A DNA stretch of 64,000 nucleotides from Cupriavidus taiwanensis (lineage in GTDB: Bacteria > Pseudomonadota > Gammaproteobacteria > Burkholderiales > Burkholderiaceae), in contig NZ_LT977070.1 of assembly GCF_900250075.1 (NCBI RefSeq), forward strand, positions 3,424,749 to 3,488,748, given 5' to 3'. The notes under the pieces were generated by a model, which did no database searches, had not been told where the DNA came from, and saw nothing but the letters and a program-made list of their open reading frames with translations. The position numbers and the translations under genes are program-made. Below, in pieces: positions 57,333 to 64,000 of the stretch; position 1 is the first letter of the stretch, and the number at the start of each line of letters is the position of its first letter.

Positions 57333-57361
57333 ACTATATCGCAGCAGTTTGGAAAGGGCAA
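57333..57361 (-). promoter_or_regulatory. Sigma70-type promoter of the rplC-rpsQ unit
   Basis: On the minus strand TTGCCC (57356-57361), a 17-bp spacer, TATAGT (57333-57338). Predicted start near 57326 coincides with the 5' hairpin. It drives rplC independently of tuf-rpsJ. Confidence 0.78.
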
Positions 57362-57448
57362 TATGAATTGCGGATTTCCCTGCAATGTTGTAGGCAGGGA
57401 TCGCGCAGCAGTGACGCTTGCGCTGCCTGGCTGTGGTGTCGGGACGAC

Positions 57449-57469
57449 GGGCCGCTATCGGAGCGGCCC
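57449..57469 (-). terminator. GC hairpin after the flavin reductase gene
   Basis: GGGCCGCT/AGCGGCCC form an 8-bp stem with a 5-nt loop 22 bp beyond the stop codon. No T-tract follows, so it could be a weak or Rho-assisted terminator. Confidence 0.4.
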
Positions 57470-57490
57470 ATCAGGCACAGCAAAAAGCGT

Positions 57491-57991
57491 TTAGGCCGCG
57501 ATGCGAACGAATTCGCCGCCATAGAAAACCAGCGGCTCGCCCTCCCCTGCCGTGAACGCTTCGACGGCGCCGACGATCAGCAAGTGGTCGCCCACCGGAT
57601 CGGCCCGCTCGACCCGGCATGACAGCGTCGCCAGCGCCTGGTCCAGGTAAGGCACGCCGTGCGGGCAACGACGATGGCCAACGCCGGCGAACTTGTCGGG
57701 CGACGGCGTGGCAAAGCGGCGCGCCAGTTCGCCGTGGCCGGCGCTCAGGATGCTGACGCCGAACGGCGCGCCCGGTGCGAACAGGCCCGCATTGGGCGAA
57801 TGCCTGGCCAGGCTCCAGAGGATCAATGGCGGCGCCAGCGACAGCGACGCGAACGAGTTGACGGTGATGCCGACCGGCCGCCGCTGCGGCGTGCAGGCAC
57901 CGATAACCGCCACGCCGGTCGCGTAGCGCCCGCAAACCCGGCGCAGTTCGCGCGGATCGAGCGCGGGGGCGGCATGGCTTGAGGCGTCCAT
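57491..57991 (-). CDS. iifD: Flavin reductase, partner of the StyA-like monooxygenase
   Basis: This 166-residue NAD(P)H:flavin reductase of the HpaC/StyB type delivers reduced FAD to the oxygenase. The fold is seen in YATGVAVIGACTPQRRPVGITVNSFASLSLAPPLILWSL and in the GVPYLDQALATLSCRVE segment, which lies before the final strands. It starts one base after the oxygenase stop (TGA-C-ATG). Corresponds in position to iifD/indB of indole clusters; flavin preference is not visible. Confidence 0.85.
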   Translation of the reverse strand: MDASSHAAPALDPRELRRVCGRYATGVAVIGACTPQRRPVGITVNSFASLSLAPPLILWSLARHSPNAGLFAPGAPFGVSILSAGHGELARRFATPSPDKFAGVGHRRCPHGVPYLDQALATLSCRVERADPVGDHLLIVGAVEAFTAGEGEPLVFYGGEFVRIAA

Positions 57992-57992
57992 G

Positions 57993-59234
57993 TCAGGCGG
58001 CCTGCGGCAGGTGATGATCGATCAGCTGATGGCACGCCTGCGGGTCCATCCACCACGGGAAGTAGTCCGGCGGATTATCGAAGCCGTTGGCGATGCGAGC
58101 CGCCAGCGCCGGCGATTGCCCCGCGGCTCCCAGCAGCGCCAGGATGTGCGGCGGCGGCGGTGTCAGCAGCGAGTTGGTCCAAGCCACCACATCTCCGGCG
58201 TATTGCCAGTAACTGGCGAAGGTCTGCGCCATCCAGTCACCGTCGAACGGCCGCTCGCCATGGGCGAGGATGGCGTCGAGGTAGACCTTGCAGCATTTGG
58301 CGGCATTGTTGGAGCCTTGGCCGGTAATCGGATCGTTGACCACCACGGCATCGGCCATGCCGAATACCAGCCGGCCCGACGGCAGCGTCAGCACCGGCTT
58401 GCGCACCGTCGGCGCGAAGCGGCCCGACAGGATGCCGTTGTCGTCGGTCAGCGCCACCCGCTCGCAGCGCTCGGCTTCCCATGGCGCATAGGTGCGCAGT
58501 ATGCGCAGGCTTTCCGCGAGGTGCTGTTCGGGCGTGCGGGCCTCGGCCCAGCGATCCATCGGGCCGCCCGGAATGCCCTCGAACACCATGATCTCGCACG
58601 GCCCCGACAACGTCAGCGCGGGAAAGACGAAGTACTCGCCCACGCCCGGAATCAGGTTGAAGCAAACCCGCGAGAACGGCTCGCGCGGCAGCATGCCGGT
58701 GACGTAGGTCAGCGCCAGCGCGCGCTGGGGCCGCTCGAACGGGCTGCGCGACGCATCGCGTTCGAAGCGGCTGACGATCTCGCCCTTGCCGGCAGCCAGC
58801 AGCACCAGGTCATGCTCGCGCGCCAGTTCTTCGAGCTCGTCGACGCCGACATCGACGATGCGCAGGTCGCCGCGGCGCGCAACAAAGGCCTCCATCCATG
58901 CCGGCATCTTCAGGCGCTGGTCCACCGCCTGCGCCGGCCGGTCCAGGGGTGCGGCCCAGTCGATGACCTTGGCGCCGGGCAGCTCGGGATGCGGCACGGC
59001 CAGGCCGATGCCCTGCACCGGCGGGCACGTGTCGTCCCACCAGTTCAGGCCCAGCTCGCGCTCGGTCTGCAGCGCGCGGTCGAACATGCACTGGCTGGAC
59101 ATGACCTTGCCGGCGCGAACCTGTTCCGGCGTGCGGTTGGACAGCAACGTGACGCGGTAGCCGTGGGCTTGCAGCCCGAGGGCCATTTGCAGGCCCGACT
59201 GGCCCGCTCCGACGATGGCGATGCGCTGGCGCAT
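57993..59234 (-). CDS. iifC: Styrene/indole monooxygenase-type flavoprotein oxygenase (StyA family)
   Basis: This 413-residue FAD-dependent monooxygenase resembles StyA/IndA/IifC. The dinucleotide motif GAGQSG (9-14), the mid-region FERDASRSPFERPQRAL and carboxy-side NDPITGQGSNNA (the flavin-binding stretch) are conserved, as is TNSLLTPPPPHIL. Such enzymes epoxidise styrene or indole using reduced FAD. The SDR and DLH/SnoaL partners and AraC regulator favour indole. ATG 59234 has AGGAGA upstream. Substrate is inferred from context. Confidence 0.82.
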   Translation of the reverse strand: MRQRIAIVGAGQSGLQMALGLQAHGYRVTLLSNRTPEQVRAGKVMSSQCMFDRALQTERELGLNWWDDTCPPVQGIGLAVPHPELPGAKVIDWAAPLDRPAQAVDQRLKMPAWMEAFVARRGDLRIVDVGVDELEELAREHDLVLLAAGKGEIVSRFERDASRSPFERPQRALALTYVTGMLPREPFSRVCFNLIPGVGEYFVFPALTLSGPCEIMVFEGIPGGPMDRWAEARTPEQHLAESLRILRTYAPWEAERCERVALTDDNGILSGRFAPTVRKPVLTLPSGRLVFGMADAVVVNDPITGQGSNNAAKCCKVYLDAILAHGERPFDGDWMAQTFASYWQYAGDVVAWTNSLLTPPPPHILALLGAAGQSPALAARIANGFDNPPDYFPWWMDPQACHQLIDHHLPQAA

Positions 59235-59269
59235 GACGTGGTCTCCTGAAGGATCGTTGTGGGGCGTTT

Positions 59270-60058
59270 TCAGCCGGCCAGCTTGCCGATGGCAGGCAAG
59301 TTCTGCTCCGGACCCATGGCGGAGTAGCCACCGTCGACGGCATAGTCCGCGCCGGTGACGAAGCTCGCGTGATCGGAGCAGAGGAAGAGCACCACCTGCG
59401 CTACCTCGTCCGGCTCGCCGACGCGCCCGAGCAGGTGGAACGGCGCGGCCACCGCATCGGTTCGGGCACGGTTGCCGCTGCTGACCTGGTCCATCAGCCG
59501 GCACCAGGTCCAGCCGGGCGATACCGAGTTCACGCGGATGCGGTCCGGCGCCAGATCCATCGCCATGCTGCGCGTCAGCTGCGCGATGGCCGCCTTCGAC
59601 ACCGGATAGAGCCAGCGCCCGGTCTGCGCCACACTGGCCGAGATGCTGGTGAAATTGACGATGGCGCCGCCGCCGCGCGCGCGCATCAGCGGATGCACCG
59701 CCTGCGCCAGCATCACCCCGGAGACCACGTTGACATCGAGCGCCGCCAGCCAGTCGGCGCGATTCGAGCGCAAGCCATCGTCGAGATAGGTGCAGGCGAG
59801 GTTGACCAGGAAATCGACGCCTCCGAAGTGCCGGGCGACCTGGCCGACCGCATCGCGGACCTGCTCGTCCCGCGTGATGTCCGCCGCGATGAAGAGCGCG
59901 TCCTTGCCCAGTTCCGCGGCAACGCGCTCGCCATTGGCGGCGTCGATATCGAAGATCGCCACGCGCGCGCCGGCCTCGACGAAGGCCCGTGCCACTCCCG
60001 CGCCGATCAGCGTGGCGCCGCCGGTGACGATGGCCACCTTGTCCTGCAATCCCTTCAT
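59270..60058 (-). CDS. iifB: Short-chain dehydrogenase/reductase of the indole-type cluster
   Basis: This 262-residue classical SDR has the cofactor motif TGGATLIG (12-19), a following Asp (FDID) that favours NAD, VNLA instead of the usual NNAG, and the catalytic Ser138-Tyr151-Lys155 (YPVSK). In the Acinetobacter system the equivalent IifB oxidises the dihydrodiol formed from indole epoxide. ATG 60058 has GGGAG upstream. Thirty-five bases before the oxygenase gene. Confidence 0.8.
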   Translation of the reverse strand: MKGLQDKVAIVTGGATLIGAGVARAFVEAGARVAIFDIDAANGERVAAELGKDALFIAADITRDEQVRDAVGQVARHFGGVDFLVNLACTYLDDGLRSNRADWLAALDVNVVSGVMLAQAVHPLMRARGGGAIVNFTSISASVAQTGRWLYPVSKAAIAQLTRSMAMDLAPDRIRVNSVSPGWTWCRLMDQVSSGNRARTDAVAAPFHLLGRVGEPDEVAQVVLFLCSDHASFVTGADYAVDGGYSAMGPEQNLPAIGKLAG

Positions 60059-60148
60059 GGTTGTCTCCCTGTTGGTCTCCGGCTCGGTCACCGTTGTCCG
60101 GTACGGGGCTGGCCTGTGCGGGCCCGCTCCCGTTCAGTGCCGCCTGGC

Positions 60149-61378
60149 TTACTTGCCTTCGCTCTGCTGCCAGCGCGCCATCAGCGTGTTGGATGGCAGG
60201 GTTTCATCCAGCAGCTTGCGCGCGGTTTCCACGCCCGCCACCGGCAAACCCGCCGGGTCCAGCTTGCCGATCTGCACCAGCACGCTGGCCTGGTCCCAGT
60301 AGATGTGCTCGTGGTAGAGCTTGTCGCCGCGGAACTTGACGATGGCGATCAGCGGGATCTCCACGCGCTTGCCGGTGGGCGGCACGCCGGGCAGCATCCA
60401 GTCGATCTCGCTGGTGTGGGTGAAGCAGAACAGCAGCTCGTCGACGATCTGGCTGGCACCGACCGTGCGCGACAGCGGGATCAGCGTCGTGTCCGGCGGA
60501 TTGCTGTGCACGAAGTGGTGCTGGTAGAAGCGGCGCAGCTGCGCGTGGCCGACACCGCCGGTCATGGTCGGGATATGGTTCACATAAGGCTGCGCCACCA
60601 TCGTCGCCATGGTTGCATCGACATCGCGGGTGGCGAATTCATACTCGCAGTGCTTGTCCCACAGTGCCGAGAAGTCGTAGTGCGGCCCCATCTCGCGGCG
60701 CAGCGCGGCGATCGAGCGCTGGTGCGCCATCAGCGCCGAGGGCTTGTCGAAATGCTCGCCGCCGGCGCGCGCAAAGGCATGGTCGACGCCGGCATAGACG
60801 TACACCTCGATGTGGTCCCGGCCGGCCAGCGCCTCGCGGATCGCCGCCTGCGCCTGTGGCGGGCAGAAGCCGTCCTGCTCTGCGATATGCAGCACCAGGC
60901 GGCCACGCACGTTGGCGGCCTCTCCCAGCGCGTGCTCGATACCCACGCCGTAGTAGGACACCGCGCAGGCCACATCGGGCAGCCGGCAGGCCGCCAGGTA
61001 GGCCAGCTTGCCGCCCAGGCAGAAGCCCAGCACGCCGGCCTGGCCGACGCATTCGGGCCGCGCGCGCAACGTCTCCAGCGCCGCGCCCACATCCTTCACG
61101 CCCTGCGCTTCGTCGAACTGCTGATAGAGGCCGAGCGCGCGCTGGAAGTCGTCGCCGCGGTCGGTCAGCTCGATGCCCGGTGCGATGCGCCAGAACAGGT
61201 CGGGCACCAGCACCGTATAGCCTTCTTCGGCGTAGTAATCGGCCACCTGGCGCATGGTGGCATTGACGCCGAAGATTTCCTGGCACAGCACGATGCCGGG
61301 GCCCTTGCCGGCCGCCGGTGTGGCGAGATAGCCGCTGAAACTGCCTTCGGGGGTCTGGATCTGGATGGTCTGGCCCAT
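60149..61378 (-). CDS. iifA: Dienelactone hydrolase fused to a SnoaL-like domain
   Basis: This 409-residue protein combines an alpha/beta hydrolase of the dienelactone hydrolase type (residues 1-230) with Cys120 in GFCLGG, Asp169 and His200 as the likely triad, and a SnoaL-like (NTF2-fold) carboxy domain (~235-409). In indole clusters the equivalent first gene (IifA) is reported to turn 3-hydroxyindolin-2-one into anthranilate without a cofactor. First gene of the catabolic operon. ATG 61378 (MGQTIQIQTPEG) starts the hydrolase fold. Confidence 0.78.
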   Translation of the reverse strand: MGQTIQIQTPEGSFSGYLATPAAGKGPGIVLCQEIFGVNATMRQVADYYAEEGYTVLVPDLFWRIAPGIELTDRGDDFQRALGLYQQFDEAQGVKDVGAALETLRARPECVGQAGVLGFCLGGKLAYLAACRLPDVACAVSYYGVGIEHALGEAANVRGRLVLHIAEQDGFCPPQAQAAIREALAGRDHIEVYVYAGVDHAFARAGGEHFDKPSALMAHQRSIAALRREMGPHYDFSALWDKHCEYEFATRDVDATMATMVAQPYVNHIPTMTGGVGHAQLRRFYQHHFVHSNPPDTTLIPLSRTVGASQIVDELLFCFTHTSEIDWMLPGVPPTGKRVEIPLIAIVKFRGDKLYHEHIYWDQASVLVQIGKLDPAGLPVAGVETARKLLDETLPSNTLMARWQQSEGK

Positions 61379-61659
61379 GGCCTGCGCTCCTTGTCGTTCT
61401 CTGTTGGCTGACAGCTGGTGGAGGGTCGCGCTGCCGTGCTGGATCCCATGATGGTGGCTCCGCACCGCAGCAAACTAGCCGCTGGCTGCAGCGGCTATCC
61501 GATTAGTGCAGGAAAGTTCGGCTTCGGTCAACGCAACGCCAGAGGCGAGCGGGTCGATCCGCTATAGTGGTTGCGTGGACCATGCGGAGCGCATGGCGCC
61601 CCGGCCCCCGCTGCCGTGGACGCCAGCCAGCGCCGCGGCCACGCCAGAGGAGCGAGACC
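61379..61659. other. Divergent control region of the catabolic cluster
   Basis: The 281 bp between the DLH-fusion gene (minus) and the AraC-type gene (plus) hold a perfect 9-4-9 inverted repeat and a TATAGT (61563-61568) likely to serve the regulator gene. No further gene. Confidence 0.55.
61476..61497. promoter_or_regulatory. Perfect inverted repeat, candidate operator of the AraC-type regulator
   Basis: TAGCCGCTG (61476-61484) and CAGCGGCTA (61489-61497) are perfect arms around GCTG, about 100 bp upstream of the catabolic operon's first ATG and 160 bp upstream of the regulator's. Position and symmetry suit a regulator binding site. Confidence 0.5.
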
Positions 61660-62673
61660 ATGTTGCAGCTGCCCCCGACTGCCCGCGCGCCGGCGCCGCT
61701 GGCCCACGCCCTGCTGCACGATGCCGGGCGGCAGGTGTTCGCCTCGACCGACCTCGGCCAGACGCGTGCGGCGGTTGGCCGGGTCTTCAAGCCACACCGG
61801 CTCGATATCCGCGGAACCAGCCTGTCGGCGCGCATGCATCACGCCCCGCTGGGCGCGGTGTCGCTGAACCGGCTCGCCTACGGCGCCGATGTCACCATCG
61901 ACCCGGGGCCGCTCGGAGACTTCCTGCTGGTGCAGATGCCGCTCAGCGGCCAGGCGGAGATCCGTTGCGGCGCGCAGCAGATCGTGTCGACGCCCGACTG
62001 CGCTTCGGTGGTGACACCCAGCGATCCGCTGCTGATGCGCTGGAGCGCGGACAACGACCAGCTCATCGTGCGTGTCGAGCGCAGCGCGCTGGAGCGCGTG
62101 TGCGCCGCCTATCTCGGGCATCGCCCGGACCCGCCGCTGCGCTTCCAGCTCGGCATGGCCTGGCGCAGCGCCGGCTGGTATCCATTGATGGAGTATCTGG
62201 CGCAGATGCTGTCGATGGCGCCCGAAGCGGCCCGCCATCCGCTCACGGCATGCCAGCTCGAGCAACTGGTGATCGGCGCGCTGCTGACGCTGCAGCCGCA
62301 CAGCCTGTCGGAGGCGCTGCAGCGGCATGGCAAGCCGCTGGCGCCGCGCCACGTGAAAGTGGTCGAGGAGTATATCCACGCGCATGCCGCCGCCGCGCTG
62401 ACGCCAGCACTGCTGGCCGAAATCGCGGGGGTCAGCCTGCGCAGCCTGTATGCGGGCTTCCGCGAGCATCGCGGGCTGAGCCCGATGGCCTACCTGCGCA
62501 CGGTCCGGCTCGACCGGGTACGGCACGACCTGCTCAACGACGCGGCGCTGTCGTCGGTGACCGGCGCCGCGCTGCGCTGGGGCTTTACCCACCTGGGACG
62601 CTTCAGCGCCGAATACCGGCGCGCGTTCGGCGAGTGCCCGGCCGAGACGCTGCGCCGGCGCGGCAGCGTGTAA
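61660..62673 (+). CDS. iifR: AraC-family transcriptional regulator of the catabolic cluster
   Basis: This 337-residue activator has an amino-terminal cupin-like AraC-binding domain ([17 protein letters not shown]) and a carboxy-terminal double helix-turn-helix ([36 protein letters not shown] and [21 protein letters not shown]). The overall form resembles XylS/NahR-region activators of aromatic catabolism that end in [16 protein letters not shown] sequence. ATG 61660 has GAGGAG upstream. Divergent from the catabolic genes; the inducer is probably indole or a derivative. Confidence 0.85.
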   Translation: MLQLPPTARAPAPLAHALLHDAGRQVFASTDLGQTRAAVGRVFKPHRLDIRGTSLSARMHHAPLGAVSLNRLAYGADVTIDPGPLGDFLLVQMPLSGQAEIRCGAQQIVSTPDCASVVTPSDPLLMRWSADNDQLIVRVERSALERVCAAYLGHRPDPPLRFQLGMAWRSAGWYPLMEYLAQMLSMAPEAARHPLTACQLEQLVIGALLTLQPHSLSEALQRHGKPLAPRHVKVVEEYIHAHAAAALTPALLAEIAGVSLRSLYAGFREHRGLSPMAYLRTVRLDRVRHDLLNDAALSSVTGAALRWGFTHLGRFSAEYRRAFGECPAETLRRRGSV

Positions 62674-62712
62674 GTGCCTGTGTGGCGCCGCCGCGCGGCG
62701 CGCCACCAAACA

Positions 62713-62740
62713 AAAACGGCGAACCGAGGTTCGCCGTTTT
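62713..62740. terminator. Bidirectional terminator between the regulator gene and rpsJ
   Basis: AAAACGGCGAACC (62713-62725) pairs with GGTTCGCCGTTTT (62728-62740) almost without loop, giving T-runs on both strands. It can end the regulator transcript and the tuf-rpsJ transcript. Confidence 0.9.
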
Positions 62741-62775
62741 GCTGCAGCAGGCTGCGCAAGCAGCCCGAAGCATGA

Positions 62776-63084
62776 TTACACCTTGATCTCGACGTCCACG
62801 CCTGCCGGCAGGTCGAGCTTCATCAGCGCGTCAACCGTCTTGTCGGTCGGGTCGACGATGTCCATCAGGCGCTGGTGGGTGCGGATCTCGAACTGATCGC
62901 GGCTGGTCTTGTTGACGTGCGGCGAACGCAGGATGTCGAAGCGCTGGATGCGGGTCGGCAGGGGCACCGGGCCCTTGACGATCGCGCCGGTACGCTTGGC
63001 GGTATCCACGATTTCGGCAGCCGACTGGTCGATCAGGCGATAGTCGAAAGCCTTCAGGCGGATACGGATCTTCTGGTTCTGCAT
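62776..63084 (-). CDS. rpsJ: 30S ribosomal protein S10
   Basis: S10 (102 residues) reads [19 protein letters not shown] and contains [22 protein letters not shown]. It follows tuf and is followed by a terminator instead of rplC, an interrupted S10 operon. Confidence 0.98.
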   Translation of the reverse strand: MQNQKIRIRLKAFDYRLIDQSAAEIVDTAKRTGAIVKGPVPLPTRIQRFDILRSPHVNKTSRDQFEIRTHQRLMDIVDPTDKTVDALMKLDLPAGVDVEIKV

Positions 63085-63161
63085 GATATTTCCTTAAAAG
63101 AGCGATTGGGCAAGCTGCCCGTTGAATGGGGACATGCCCGCGGGCATGTCCCAGGAAGTGC

Positions 63162-64000
63162 TTAGTCGAGGATCTTTGCCACGACGCCGGCGCCGACGGT
63201 ACGGCCACCTTCGCGGATAGCGAAGCGCAGGCCTTCTTCCATGGCGATCGGGGCGATCAGCTTGACGGTGATCGACACGTTGTCACCCGGCATGACCATT
63301 TCCTTGTCCTTCGGCAGCTCGATCGAGCCGGTCACGTCGGTGGTACGGAAGTAGAACTGCGGGCGATAGTTGTTGAAGAACGGGGTGTGACGGCCGCCTT
63401 CGTCCTTCGACAGGATGTACACCTCGCCGGTGAAGTGGGTGTGCGGCTTGATCGAACCCGGCTTGCACAGCACCTGGCCGCGCTCGACGTCTTCACGCTT
63501 GGTGCCGCGCAGCAGCAGACCGACGTTGTCGCCAGCCTGGCCCTGGTCCAGCAGCTTGCGGAACATTTCCACGCCGGTGCAGGTGGTCTTCACGGTCGGC
63601 TTGATACCGACGATTTCGATTTCCTCGCCGACCTTGATCACGCCGCGCTCGATACGGCCGGTCACCACGGTGCCGCGACCCGAGATCGAGAACACGTCTT
63701 CCACCGGCATCAGGAAGGTACCGTCAACGGCACGCTCCGGCGTCGGGATGTAGGTGTCCAGCGCGTCGGCCAGGCGCATGATGGCTTCTTCGCCCAGGTC
63801 GCCCTTGTCGCCTTCCAGCGCCAGCTTGGCCGAACCCTTGATGATCGGGGTGTCGTCGCCGGGGAATTCGTACTTCGACAGCAGCTCGCGAACTTCCATC
63901 TCGACCAGCTCGAGCAGTTCGGCGTCGTCCACCATGTCGCACTTGTTCAGGAACACGATGATGTACGGCACGCCAACCTGACGGGCCAGCAGGATGTGCT
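63162..64000 (-). CDS. tuf: Elongation factor Tu, 3' part
   Basis: The visible ~278 codons cover the end of the G domain ([25 protein letters not shown] with the NKCD motif G4), domain 2 and domain 3 ([25 protein letters not shown]). The gene continues beyond the right edge. It delivers aminoacyl-tRNA to the ribosome; placement before rpsJ is the usual str-S10 junction. Confidence 0.97.
   Translation of the reverse strand, partial: HILLARQVGVPYIIVFLNKCDMVDDAELLELVEMEVRELLSKYEFPGDDTPIIKGSAKLALEGDKGDLGEEAIMRLADALDTYIPTPERAVDGTFLMPVEDVFSISGRGTVVTGRIERGVIKVGEEIEIVGIKPTVKTTCTGVEMFRKLLDQGQAGDNVGLLLRGTKREDVERGQVLCKPGSIKPHTHFTGEVYILSKDEGGRHTPFFNNYRPQFYFRTTDVTGSIELPKDKEMVMPGDNVSITVKLIAPIAMEEGLRFAIREGGRTVGAGVVAKILD

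Larger units (their letters stand above)
57190..57490 (-). other. Leader and promoter region of rplC
   Basis: This 301-bp stretch holds a promoter (57333-57361), a hairpin at the predicted mRNA 5' end (CTACCC 57312-57317 / GGGTAG 57321-57326), a ~137-nt leader, and an 8-bp GC hairpin after the flavin reductase gene (57449-57469). No gene is seen. Confidence 0.65.

Overview
The window reads as a chromosomal segment of a high-GC beta-proteobacterium of the Cupriavidus/Ralstonia group. The evidence is the codon bias, the order pilMNOPQ-aroK-aroB-dgt-gltBD, the cyt c4-resB-ccsB and cutA-dsbD blocks, and the sequences of the ribosomal proteins, RpoA and SecY. No rRNA, tRNA, CRISPR array or prophage was found. 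The assignment comes from recognising the proteins; no search was run.

Layout: (1) 1-5.8 kb, minus strand: the Mla phospholipid-transport operon mlaF-E-D-A-C-B, followed by an ABC-2 exporter (ATPase plus a permease cut by the window edge). (2) 5.9-7.8 kb: an orphan TctC/Bug periplasmic binding protein and a GNAT acetyltransferase. (3) 7.9-14.3 kb: glutamate synthase gltB-gltD. (4) 14.5-15.3 kb: a REP-associated tyrosine transposase (RAYT) with terminal repeats, lying exactly between the dgt stop codon and the gltB promoter. (5) 15.3-23.7 kb: dgt, aroB, aroK and the type IV pilus assembly operon pilMNOPQ. (6) 24-28.5 kb: PBP1A, CyaY, LptM and LysA. (7) 28.5-32.3 kb: the msrPQ methionine-sulfoxide repair system preceded by a lipoprotein/ECF sigma/anti-sigma cluster. 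(8) 32.4-36.7 kb: System II cytochrome c maturation (resB, ccsB) with cytochrome c4. (9) 37.2-42.7 kb: engB, hemB, a CorA-type transporter, dsbD and cutA. (10) 42.8-57.2 kb: the alpha, spc and S10 ribosomal operons, all on the minus strand, from rplQ back to rplC. (11) 57.5-62.7 kb: a catabolic island. (12) 62.8-64 kb: rpsJ and a partial tuf.

The most striking feature is region 11. In most bacteria rpsJ (S10) is followed directly by rplC (L3). Here 5.6 kb separates them, holding a StyA-like flavoprotein monooxygenase, its flavin reductase, a short-chain dehydrogenase, a dienelactone-hydrolase/SnoaL-like fusion and a divergent AraC-family regulator. Content and order match the iif/ind indole-degradation clusters known from Acinetobacter and Cupriavidus. 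A bidirectional terminator closes tuf-rpsJ and the regulator gene. rplC has its own sigma70-type promoter (TTGCCC, 17 bp, TATAGT), so the ribosomal operon has apparently been split and rewired. A perfect 9-4-9 inverted repeat between the divergent catabolic promoters is a candidate operator.

Smaller regulatory points are a strong spc promoter embedded in a perfect 14-bp inverted repeat upstream of rplN, a terminator-like element between rpsK and rpsD, a strong gltB promoter directly beside the RAYT element, and several non-ATG starts (mlaA, mlaF, gltB, rpsD and rpsN with GTG; pilM and secY with TTG).
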